Origin: Pseudomonadota bacterium
Lineage (GTDB): Bacteria; Pseudomonadota; Alphaproteobacteria; Sphingomonadales; Sphingomonadaceae
Assembly: GCA_023432995.1 (NCBI GenBank)
Contig: JAEZES010000241.1
Span: forward strand, 1 to 6,452
DNA length: 6,452 bases
Direction: 5' to 3'
Positions 1-6,054 of this stretch are shown here, piece after piece. The number at the start of each line of letters is the position of its first letter. Within the stretch, counting starts at the first letter, position 1. A model generated the notes under the pieces. The model was not told the origin of the DNA, did no database searches, and saw nothing but the letters and a program-made list of their open reading frames with translations. A program made the translations under genes and the position numbers.

Positions 1-1415
1 TCGCCGAACGGGTCGATCCGGTGCTGTTCGCGCTGAGCCGCGATTTCGTCGGCGACACCGCGGAGACGGTGAGCCTGCTGTGGCCGGCCAGCGCGGATGC
101 CGCCTTGACGTCGCCGACCGTGGCTGAAGCTGTTGATTTGCTTGCCGGAATGACGCGAGTGAGCGTGATGTCGGACCTCCCGCGTCTGCTCGACCGGCTC
201 GATGCCGACGGGCGTTACGCGCTGCTCAAGCTGGCTACCGGGGCGATGCGCGTGGGCATCTCGGCGCGGCTGGCGAAGACCGCCTTCGCGCAGGCCTTCG
301 CGGTCGATGTCGAGCAGGTCGAGGAATACTGGCACGCGCTCGCGCCGCCCTACGCCGAGCTGTTCGCCTGGGCAGCCGACGGCGGCCCCGCCCCCGAGCT
401 GGGCGAAATGCCGCTGTTCCGCCCCTTCATGCTCGCTCACGCGCTCGAGGACGCCGTGCTCGACCTCGCCGACTACGTCGCCGAGTGGAAATGGGACGGG
501 ATCCGCGTGCAGGTGGTCCACGCGGGCGGCGAGACGCGGCTCTACTCGCGCACCGGCGACGACGTGACCGCGACTTTCCCGGAGATCGCCGCAGCGCTGG
601 CGATCCCCGCCGTGCTCGACGGCGAGCTGCTCGTGCGCGGCGCTCACCAGGGCGGCGCGGAAGGCGGCGCGGCGAGCTTCAACGCGCTGCAGCAGCGACT
701 CGGGCGCAAAGTCGTCTCGCGCAACATGCTCGAGACCCATCCGGCGTTCGTGCGCCTCTACGACCTGCTGCTGCTCGAGGGCGAAGACTTGCGCGAGCGG
801 CCGTGGGCTGAGCGTCGCGCGCGGCTCGAGGCGCTGATGCCGCGGCTGCCGGCCGAGCGCTTCGACCTCTCGCCGGTGGTCGAGGCCGACCATTTCGAGC
901 GCCTGGCCGAAATCCGCGCCGGGGCACGCGACGAGGCGATCGAGGGGCTGATGCTCAAGCGGCGCGATTCCCCATACGTCGCCGGGCGCAGGACCGGGCT
1001 GTGGTACAAGTGGAAGCGCGATCCGCTGCTGGTCGACTGCGTGCTGATGTACGCCCAGCGCGGCAGCGGCAAGCGTTCGAGCTTCTATTCGGACTACACG
1101 TTCGGCTGCTGGGACGGCGACCCCGACGAGGGCGCCGAGCTGCTGCCCGTGGGCAAGGCCTATTTCGGCTTCACCGACGAGGAGCTGCGCGAGATCGACC
1201 GCTACGTGCGCAATCACACGGTCAACCGCTTCGGCCCGGTGCGCGAGACCGACCGCAGCCTGGTGTTCGAGGTCGCGTTCGACAGTGTGCACGCCAGCAA
1301 GCGCCACAAGTCGGGCCTCGCGATGCGCTTCCCGCGGATCAGCCGGATCCGCTGGGACAAGCCGGCGCACGAGGCCGACCGGATCGAGGCCTTGCGGAGC
1401 CTGGTTCGCGACTAG
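1..1415 (+). CDS. ATP-dependent DNA ligase, cisplatin damage response type (5' partial)
   Basis: This enzyme seals nicks in DNA using ATP through a covalent lysyl-AMP intermediate. The reading frame is open to the left edge (first whole codon at 3), so the N-terminus is missing; family members run to about 530 residues and 470 are visible. The nucleotidyltransferase motifs are in order: motif I KWDGIR with the AMP-accepting Lys codon at 489-491, SRTGDD at 546-563, LDGELL at 615-632, YDLLLL at 759-776, EGLMLK at 942-959 and WYKWKRD at 1002-1022. The region before motif I is the helical DNA-binding domain, and the part after about 1040 is the OB-fold, ending in a basic stretch (SKRHKSGLAMRFPR). 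The GTG at 21 is internal and not the true start, because residues before it (ERVDP) already match the family. In many proteobacteria this ligase sits in an Lhr-Exo-Lig-Pe repair cluster, but no such partner follows it here. The stop overlaps that of the convergent transporter. Confidence 0.93.
   Translation, partial: AERVDPVLFALSRDFVGDTAETVSLLWPASADAALTSPTVAEAVDLLAGMTRVSVMSDLPRLLDRLDADGRYALLKLATGAMRVGISARLAKTAFAQAFAVDVEQVEEYWHALAPPYAELFAWAADGGPAPELGEMPLFRPFMLAHALEDAVLDLADYVAEWKWDGIRVQVVHAGGETRLYSRTGDDVTATFPEIAAALAIPAVLDGELLVRGAHQGGAEGGAASFNALQQRLGRKVVSRNMLETHPAFVRLYDLLLLEGEDLRERPWAERRARLEALMPRLPAERFDLSPVVEADHFERLAEIRAGARDEAIEGLMLKRRDSPYVAGRRTGLWYKWKRDPLLVDCVLMYAQRGSGKRSSFYSDYTFGCWDGDPDEGAELLPVGKAYFGFTDEELREIDRYVRNHTVNRFGPVRETDRSLVFEVAFDSVHASKRHKSGLAMRFPRISRIRWDKPAHEADRIEALRSLVRD
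651..674 (+). repeat. In-frame 12-bp tandem duplication in the ligase gene
   Basis: Two copies of GGCGGCGCGG lie 12 bp apart (651-660 and 663-672). They fall in frame and encode GGAE followed by GGAA, just after the LDGELL strand of the nucleotidyltransferase domain. It looks like a small slippage duplication in a surface loop. Confidence 0.6.
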
Positions 1416-3082
1416 GCCGCTCGGCCGGCAATCTCCGCCCGAGCCATCTCGAGCGCCGCCGGATAGTCGGGCGCATGGTCGACGCGCGCGGACTCGCGGC
1501 CGAGCCCGGTCCGCGCCAGGACTTCCATCGCCTGCGGCTGCACGCCCGAGAAAATCACGCGGATCCCGTCGCTCTTGGCCTGCTCGACGAACTGGTCGAG
1601 CGCGGCGGCGCCGCTCGCGTCGAGGAACGGCATGCGGCGCATGCGCAGGATCACCGCCTTCGGCCGCTGCCCGAGGTTGCGCAGCGTCTCGAGCAGGTCG
1701 CCGGCGACGCCGAAGAAGAACGGCCCGGCGATGCGGAACACCTCGACGCCCGGCGGCAGGCCCTCGCGCTGGCGGGTTCCGTCGTCGTCGAGGTCGGGCT
1801 TGGCCTCGATCGCCGAGCGGCCCTCGACCTGCACCGCCTCGCTCATCCGCATCATGAACAGCAGCGAGGCGAGCGTCACGCCGACCGCGATCGCGGTGGT
1901 CAGGTCGACCAGCACGGTCAGCGCGAAGGTCAGCAACAGCACCGCTCGGTCGCCGCCGGGCATGCGCAGCAGCTGCGCGAACCGGCGGTACTCGCTCATG
2001 CCGAGCGCGACCGTGAACAGGATCGCCGCCAGCGCGGCCATCGGCACGTAAGCCATCAGGTCGGTCGCAAACAGCACGAACAGCAGCAGGAACGCCGCGT
2101 GGAACATGCCTGATACCGGGGTCCGCGCGCCGGCCCTGATGTTGGTCGCGGTGCGGGCGATGGCGCCGGTCGCCGGCAGGCCGCCGAACAGGCCCGAGGC
2201 GAAGTTGGCGACGCCCTGGCCGATCAGCTCCTGGTTCGGCCGGTGGCGCGTCCCCGCCATCCCGTCGGCGACGACTGCCGAGAGCAGCGCCTCGATCCCG
2301 GCCAGGAAGGCGATGGTGAAGGCCGAGGGCATGACCGCCTGGACCTTGGCCAGCGTGATCGCGGGCAAGCCCGGCATCGGCAGGCCGGCGGGGATCTCGG
2401 GAAAGCGCGAGCCGACCGTGTCGACCGACAGGTCGAGCAGGCCGACCGCGGCCGAACCGGCGACTACCGCGATCAGGTAGCCGGGGAGCCGCGGGGCGAC
2501 CTTCTTGAGCACGAGGATCAGCCCGAGTGCGCCCAAGCCGACCGCCAGCGTCGCCGGGCTCAGGCGCGTGATCGCGCCGAGATAGGCGAGCCACTGGGGG
2601 ATGAACTCGGCCGGCACCTCGGACAGCGGCAGGCCGAGGAAGTCCTTGACCTGGCTCGAGGCGATGATGACGGCGATGCCGGCGGTGAAGCCGGTGATCA
2701 CCGGGTTCGGAACGAAGCGGATCAGCCGGCCGAGACCGGCGAAGCCGGCGGCGAGCAGGATCAGCCCGGCGAGCAGCGTCGCCAGCAACAGGCCCTCATA
2801 GCCGTGCACCGCGATAACGTTGAAGATCACCACCACGAAGGCCCCGGTCGGGCCGCCGACCTGCAGGCGCGAGCCGCCGAGGGCCGAGATCAGGAACCCG
2901 GCGACGACCGCGGTGATCAGCCCCTTATCGGGCGAGGCGCCGCTGGCGATGCCGAGCGCCATCGCCAGCGGCAGCGCGACGATCGCCACCGTGAGCCCGG
3001 CGATGGCATCGGCGCGCAGCTCCGCGCGGCCGTAGCCTTCGCGCCAGGTGGTCAGCAGCTTGGGCGTGAAGCCTTCGGTCAC
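1412..3082 (-). CDS. SulP/SLC26 family inorganic anion transporter with STAS domain
   Basis: This is an inner-membrane anion transporter or symporter; relatives carry sulfate, bicarbonate or C4-dicarboxylates, and the substrate cannot be read from sequence. The product is 556 residues, typical of bacterial SulP proteins. Residues 25-410 form a chain of hydrophobic helices with SulP signatures: ALPLAMALGIASG (36-48), GGSRLQVGGPTGAF (69-82, the TM3 substrate region), FVPNPVITGFTAG (123-135), AGIEALLSAVVADGM (261-275) and GLPATGAIART (301-311). A cytoplasmic STAS domain covers about 440-550 and contains LDASG (487-491). I chose the GTG at 3082 because it has an AGAGG ribosome site six bases upstream, follows the preceding stop by one base, and gives MTEGFTPKLL, a normal N-terminus. 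The longer open frame to 3166 would lie inside the HTH gene. Probably co-transcribed and translationally coupled with that regulator. Confidence 0.92.
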   Translation of the reverse strand: MTEGFTPKLLTTWREGYGRAELRADAIAGLTVAIVALPLAMALGIASGASPDKGLITAVVAGFLISALGGSRLQVGGPTGAFVVVIFNVIAVHGYEGLLLATLLAGLILLAAGFAGLGRLIRFVPNPVITGFTAGIAVIIASSQVKDFLGLPLSEVPAEFIPQWLAYLGAITRLSPATLAVGLGALGLILVLKKVAPRLPGYLIAVVAGSAAVGLLDLSVDTVGSRFPEIPAGLPMPGLPAITLAKVQAVMPSAFTIAFLAGIEALLSAVVADGMAGTRHRPNQELIGQGVANFASGLFGGLPATGAIARTATNIRAGARTPVSGMFHAAFLLLFVLFATDLMAYVPMAALAAILFTVALGMSEYRRFAQLLRMPGGDRAVLLLTFALTVLVDLTTAIAVGVTLASLLFMMRMSEAVQVEGRSAIEAKPDLDDDGTRQREGLPPGVEVFRIAGPFFFGVAGDLLETLRNLGQRPKAVILRMRRMPFLDASGAAALDQFVEQAKSDGIRVIFSGVQPQAMEVLARTGLGRESARVDHAPDYPAALEMARAEIAGRAA

Positions 3083-3083
3083 G

Positions 3084-3356
3084 TCAGGCCTCTGCCCGCT
3101 CGGCCGGCGCCGGCTCGCGCAGCCGCACGCCGCGGCCCGTGCCGCTGCTCGGCGCGTTCTCGCCAATCAGCTCGATGCCTTCGGCCTCGAGCGCGTTGAC
3201 GACCTTGACCAGCGTATCGACGACCCCGCGGACCTGGCCGTCCGAGGCCTCCATGCGCTGGATCGTCGGGGCCGACAGTCCGGAAAGCTCGGCCAGCCGA
3301 CGCTGGTCGATGCCCAGCAGAGCGCGCGCCGCGCGCATCTGGTGCGAGGTGATCAC
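3084..3356 (-). CDS. Small XRE-type helix-turn-helix transcriptional regulator
   Basis: The 90-residue product is a probable DNA-binding regulator. Residues 6-60 fit the XRE/HTH_3 fold: an opening helix (MRAARALLG, 7-15), the helix-turn-helix DQRRLAELSGLSAPTIQRME (17-36), then a helix rich in V and L (VRGVVDTLVKVVNALEAEG, 42-60) followed by a short strand (IELIGE). The last 20 or so residues are Ala/Pro/Glu-rich and probably disordered. There is no ligand-binding or sensor domain. The start is GTG with a good AGGAG site six bases upstream. The stop is followed after one base by the GTG of the SulP transporter, so the two are almost certainly one unit and the regulator is likely to control the pair. 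The effector is unknown. Confidence 0.87.
   Translation of the reverse strand: MITSHQMRAARALLGIDQRRLAELSGLSAPTIQRMEASDGQVRGVVDTLVKVVNALEAEGIELIGENAPSSGTGRGVRLREPAPAERAEA
3089..3093 (-). promoter_or_regulatory. Ribosome binding site of the SulP gene
   Basis: AGAGG on the - strand lies six bases before the GTG at 3082, inside the last codons of the HTH gene. Together with the one-base gap it fixes the start at 3082 and points to translational coupling. Confidence 0.65.
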
Positions 3357-3362
3357 CGCTCA

Positions 3363-3367
3363 CTCCT
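3363..3367 (-). promoter_or_regulatory. Ribosome binding site of the HTH gene
   Basis: AGGAG on the - strand lies six bases before the GTG at 3356. It is one of the best ribosome sites in the window and supports the GTG start of the regulator. Confidence 0.7.
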
Positions 3368-3400
3368 GATAGATCAGATATCAAACTCGATGTCTGACAT
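3367..3400 (-). promoter_or_regulatory. Paired dyad-symmetric elements, candidate operators
   Basis: Two inverted repeats lie between the HTH ribosome site and the AT-rich part of the gap. The first, at 3390-3400, is the perfect 11-bp palindrome ATGTCTGACAT. The second, at 3367-3383, is TGATA-N7-TATCA. Their centres are 20 bp apart, about two helical turns. A longer imperfect repeat spans both: TCAGATAT (3374-3381) and ATGTCTGA (3390-3397) pair at 7 of 8 positions across an 8-base spacer. The position suits repressor binding, with the adjacent XRE protein the obvious candidate. This is inference from symmetry and location. Confidence 0.45.
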
Positions 3401-3457
3401 GAGGACGCTGGCTATTTGTATATGAGTGGCGAGAAGTCAACCGGCCCGACAACGGCT
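3401..3457 (-). promoter_or_regulatory. AT-rich gap, probable promoter of the HTH-SulP unit
   Basis: This is the upstream part of the only real intergenic gap in the window. On the - strand it holds TTGACT (3440-3435) and a TATACAAAT run (3422-3414). The spacing between TTGACT and TATACA is 12 bases, too short for a normal sigma-70 promoter, so I cannot name -35 and -10 boxes with confidence. The base composition, so unlike the flanking genes, still makes this the likely promoter. No GC hairpin with a T tract follows the DUF167 stop, so some read-through from the upstream operon is possible. Confidence 0.4.
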
Positions 3458-3742
3458 TCAGTCGCGCGCGATCTCGACCAGCTTGTCGCGCCCAGTTGCG
3501 CCGCGCAACAAGCGCAGTCGTGACGTCGCCAGTCCGAGCGAGCGCGCGACGAGCGCAAGCACGGCTTCGTTCGCCGCGCCGTCGTGCGGCTTGGCGCGGA
3601 CCTTCACCAGCAGGCGCCCGTCACCCAGCTCGACCGCCTCGGTGCGCGCGCCCGGCGTGACGCGCAAGGTCAGGCGTCCGTTCGCGTCGGCCAGGGCGCG
3701 GATCGCCTCCGGCGAAGGCAACTCAGGCTTCGGTTTCGCCAC
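3458..3742 (-). CDS. DUF167 (YggU) family protein
   Basis: This 94-residue protein belongs to the DUF167/YggU family, small conserved alpha/beta proteins without an established function. The family core is present: LTLRVTPGAR (24-33), LLVKVRAKPHDGAANEAVL (44-62) with its conserved DGxANEA segment, and the closing GATGRDK (81-87). Length is normal for the family. The GTG start at 3742 overlaps the end of the carbonic anhydrase gene by 20 bases and has no strong ribosome site, consistent with translation coupled to the upstream gene. A TTG at 3721, one base after the carbonic anhydrase stop, is an alternative start that would remove seven residues. It appears to be the last gene of the four-gene leftward operon. 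Confidence 0.88.
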   Translation of the reverse strand: MAKPKPELPSPEAIRALADANGRLTLRVTPGARTEAVELGDGRLLVKVRAKPHDGAANEAVLALVARSLGLATSRLRLLRGATGRDKLVEIARD

Positions 3743-4298
3743 GCAGCATCGTCAGGTGGCGGCGGGCGAGCGCGCAGTAACGCTCGGTCTGGAAGCGGAT
3801 CTTGGCGACCTGCGCCTCGTCCTGCACGCGCAGCAGCCTCGCCGGGCGCCCGGCCCAGATCTCGCGCGGCGGGATCGCCTTGCCCGGGCTGAGCAGCGCC
3901 CCGGCGGCGAGCATCGCGCCCTCGCCGATGCGGCAGTCGTCCATCGCCACCGCGCCCATGCCAACGAACGCGCGGTCCTCGAGCGTGCAGCCGTGGACCA
4001 CGGCCATGTGGCCGATCACGCAGTCCTCGCCGATGATCGTCGGGCAGCCCTCGGTGTCGGGGCGCGGCCCCTCGACGTGCAGCACCGAGCCGTCCTGCAC
4101 GTTCGAGCGCGCGCCGATCACGATCCGGTGGATATCGCCGCGCAACACGCAATTGTACCACACGCTCGACTCCGGCCCGAGCGTGACGTCACCGATGATC
4201 CGTGCCCCTGGCGCCACGAAGGCGCTGTCGTGGATCCGCGGCGCGACCCCTTCGAACGGCAGGATCGTCGCCCACGGGAAGCGCTCGGCCGGATTCAT
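3723..4298 (-). CDS. Gamma-class carbonic anhydrase family protein
   Basis: The family contains zinc (or iron) enzymes that interconvert CO2 and bicarbonate, and close homologues of unproven activity. The 191-residue product has the left-handed beta-helix built of hexapeptide repeats (about residues 25-150), followed by a C-terminal alpha helix (about 157-187). All three metal ligands are visible: His74 in SVLHV, and His97 and His102 in GHMAVVHGC. The Arg53-Asp55 pair (RGD) and Asn66, Gln68 and Asp69 (NVQDG), which match active-site and trimer-interface residues of archaeal Cam, are also present. The acidic loop that carries Cam's proton-shuttle Glu is absent, as in the short CamH/YrdA-like branch. 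No signal peptide is seen, so it is probably cytoplasmic. The ATG at 4298 has a strong GGAGG site seven bases upstream and overlaps the GNAT stop as ATGA. Confidence 0.92.
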   Translation of the reverse strand: MNPAERFPWATILPFEGVAPRIHDSAFVAPGARIIGDVTLGPESSVWYNCVLRGDIHRIVIGARSNVQDGSVLHVEGPRPDTEGCPTIIGEDCVIGHMAVVHGCTLEDRAFVGMGAVAMDDCRIGEGAMLAAGALLSPGKAIPPREIWAGRPARLLRVQDEAQVAKIRFQTERYCALARRHLTMLRGETEA

Positions 4299-4837
4299 CG
4301 CGCCGCCTCCAGCCAGTAGACCACGTGCCGCCTCAGGGGTGAGTCCTCCGGGATATCCGGATGGTCGAAATCGATCGCCGGGTCGTGCCGCATGCCGAGC
4401 CGCTCCATCAGACCGCGGCTGCGCGTGTTGCCGACCGAAGTGATCGCGCAGACCCGCTCGCCCGGGTGATCGCGCGCGGCCCACGCCAACGAGGCCTCGG
4501 CCGCCTCGCGCGCGTACGATTGCCCCCAGCAGTCCCAGGCCAGTCGCCAGCCGATCTCGAGCTCGCCTTCGATCGGCGCAACCCGACCCCGGGCCACGCC
4601 GCAGAAGCCGATCATGCGTGCGTCCACCTTGCGCTCGAGCGCCCAGAAGGTGTGCCCGTCGCGCGCCGTCCGCGCCATCAGCCGGTCGAGCCCGACCCGC
4701 GCGGTCTCGCGATCCTGCAGCGGGCCGATCGTCGCCATGACCCGCGGATCGGAACAAATCGCGTGTAGCGGGTCAAGGTCGTCGGCGCGCCAGTCGCGCA
4801 GCACGAGGCGCTCGGTCTCGAGGCGAAAGCCGCTCAT
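4295..4837 (-). CDS. GNAT family N-acetyltransferase (RimJ/RimL type)
   Basis: The product should transfer an acetyl group from acetyl-CoA to an amine, as in the Acetyltransf_3 group that includes RimJ, RimL and many enzymes of unknown substrate. The 180-residue protein begins with the typical ETERLVLRDW strand (7-16). It continues with MIGFCGV (75-81) and GELEIGWRLAWDCWGQSYA (91-109), which leads into the acetyl-CoA loop and helix (EAAEASLAWA, 111-120), and ends with NTRSRGLMERLGM (137-149). The CoA loop reads GQSYA where GQGYA is usual. The ATG at 4837 is chosen because the ETERL strand then starts at residue 7. An ATG at 4876 would add 13 residues and overlap the upstream gene. Neither has a strong ribosome site. 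The stop overlaps the carbonic anhydrase start as ATGA, indicating an operon. The substrate is unknown. Confidence 0.88.
   Translation of the reverse strand: MSGFRLETERLVLRDWRADDLDPLHAICSDPRVMATIGPLQDRETARVGLDRLMARTARDGHTFWALERKVDARMIGFCGVARGRVAPIEGELEIGWRLAWDCWGQSYAREAAEASLAWAARDHPGERVCAITSVGNTRSRGLMERLGMRHDPAIDFDHPDIPEDSPLRRHVVYWLEAAR
4306..4310 (-). promoter_or_regulatory. Ribosome binding site of the carbonic anhydrase gene
   Basis: GGAGG on the - strand lies seven bases before the ATG at 4298, within the final codons of the acetyltransferase gene. It settles the start against the much longer open frame that continues upstream to 4757. Confidence 0.7.
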
Positions 4838-4857
4838 GCGCGCGCCCGAACCATCGC

Positions 4858-6054
4858 TCAGAAGAATCCCCGCCATTTGAGATGCGGCAGGATCGAGGCG
4901 AAATCGTCGCGCCAGAGGTCGTCCGCCGGCGCGCCAAGCTCGCGCCAGCCGCCGCCCGCGGTGAGCGCCGCCAGATGCGCCCGATCGCGCGACAGCGCCA
5001 CCCACGTCGACGAGCTCAGCCCTCCGTCGAGGCCGCTCTCGCCGGACTCGCGCAAATCGGTCCGCTGGGCGGACGCCAGCCCGCGCTCGCGCGCCAGCGC
5101 GGCGAGCACCGGCCCGAGATCGACGAAGCGGTTGCTGATGTGGATTACCAGCAACCCGTCGGGGGCGAGCGCGGCCAGGTACACCCCCATGGCCTCGTCG
5201 GTCAGCAGGTGCAGCGGGATCGCGTCCGACGAGAACGCGTCGACCAGCAGGACGTCGAAGCTGCCCGGCGGCGCCTTGGCGAGCTCGAGCCGGGCGTCGC
5301 CGATCACCACGCGGGCCTCGGGCGCGCAGCGGTCGAGGTAAGTGAACTGGCCGCGCCGCGAATAGCCGAGCACTTCGGGATCGATCTCGAAGAAGGTCCA
5401 GGCCTGGCCCGGGCGGTGATAGCAGGCCAGCGTGCCGACGCCGAGACCGACCACGCCGACCCGCGCGCGCGGCCCGTAGAGCCGCTCGGCCGCGAGCAGC
5501 GCGCGACCGGCGCCGCCGGCCGGCCCGTAGTAGGTCGTCGGCTGCGTCGCGCGCGCCTCGTCGCGCCACTGCATCCCGTGCAGCGTCGTGCCGTGAGTCA
5601 GCTGGCGCGCGCCCAGCGGCAGGTCCTGCACCGTGTAGATCCCGAAGTAGCTGCGGTTCCGCGCGCCCTCGACGGTCTTCTGCAGCTGCGCGACCCCGCC
5701 GAGCGCGCCGAGCAGGATCGCCGTCGCTGCGACGTAGGTCCAGCGACGCGCCGCGAGCGCCACCGCGCCCACCACCAGCAGGTCGAACGCGGCGAACTCG
5801 AGCAGGCTCCACGCCGGATCGGCGCGAAGCTGGCCGCGCAGCCACACCGCGCCCATGAAGACCGCGAACAGCAGCGCGACCAGCGCCCAGCGCATCGTCC
5901 GCTCGGTGGTCGCCAGGCGCCCGAGCAGTCTCGGCCACGCCCCGAGCGGGAGCAGCGCGGCCGCGGCGAGGATCAGCAGCGGATGCTCCCAGGTCCAGTC
6001 GAACAGCAGCGGCGCGATCAGCGCCGTGAACAGCCCGCCGAGCGCGCCGCCGGC
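4858..6054 (-). CDS. Spermidine synthase-like membrane protein, 3' part of a frameshifted gene
   Basis: This is the downstream 398 residues of a gene whose 5' part continues in another frame (6452 to about 6054). Together they resemble 'fused MFS/spermidine synthase' proteins: an N-terminal membrane region followed by a cytoplasmic synthase domain with a Rossmann SAM-binding fold. Counting from the codon at 6054, residues 1-120 carry about four hydrophobic segments. The conserved linker follows, with RSYFGIY (134-140), HGTTLHGMQ (154-162) and TYYGPAGG (174-181). The nucleotide-binding part holds VVGLGVGTLA (201-210), FFEIDPEV (221-228), VIGDARLEL (250-258) and VDAFSSDAIP (271-280), whose Asp occupies the place of the synthase catalytic Asp. 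Whether these proteins make polyamines is not established. The open frame extends further upstream to 6408, but that part is an out-of-frame, Arg-rich shadow. The stop lies 20 bases before the acetyltransferase start. Confidence 0.8.
   Translation of the reverse strand, partial: AGGALGGLFTALIAPLLFDWTWEHPLLILAAAALLPLGAWPRLLGRLATTERTMRWALVALLFAVFMGAVWLRGQLRADPAWSLLEFAAFDLLVVGAVALAARRWTYVAATAILLGALGGVAQLQKTVEGARNRSYFGIYTVQDLPLGARQLTHGTTLHGMQWRDEARATQPTTYYGPAGGAGRALLAAERLYGPRARVGVVGLGVGTLACYHRPGQAWTFFEIDPEVLGYSRRGQFTYLDRCAPEARVVIGDARLELAKAPPGSFDVLLVDAFSSDAIPLHLLTDEAMGVYLAALAPDGLLVIHISNRFVDLGPVLAALARERGLASAQRTDLRESGESGLDGGLSSSTWVALSRDRAHLAALTAGGGWRELGAPADDLWRDDFASILPHLKWRGFF

Noticed and set aside
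1415..1426. GGCCG-CT-CGGCC inverted repeat next to the ligase stop as a terminator
   Set aside because: The stem is short with a 2-base loop, there is no T tract, and it lies in the coding sequence of the convergent SulP gene; such GC palindromes are expected by chance at this composition.
1001..3199. Long + strand open frames opposite the SulP gene (1001-2113 and 2243-3199)
   Set aside because: They lie antisense to, or out of frame with, well-supported genes. Their translations are Arg/Gly/Ala/Gln-rich without recognisable motifs, as expected of shadows in very GC-rich DNA.
3412..3440. TTGACT and TATACA as a sigma-70 promoter for the HTH gene
   Set aside because: The spacer is 12 bases, and at 17-bp spacing neither box has a good partner, so only a general AT-rich promoter region is annotated.
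3426..4319. 297-residue + strand open frame opposite the DUF167 and carbonic anhydrase genes
   Set aside because: It is antisense to two genes with clear family motifs, has low-complexity Arg/Ala-rich translation, and has no recognisable domain.
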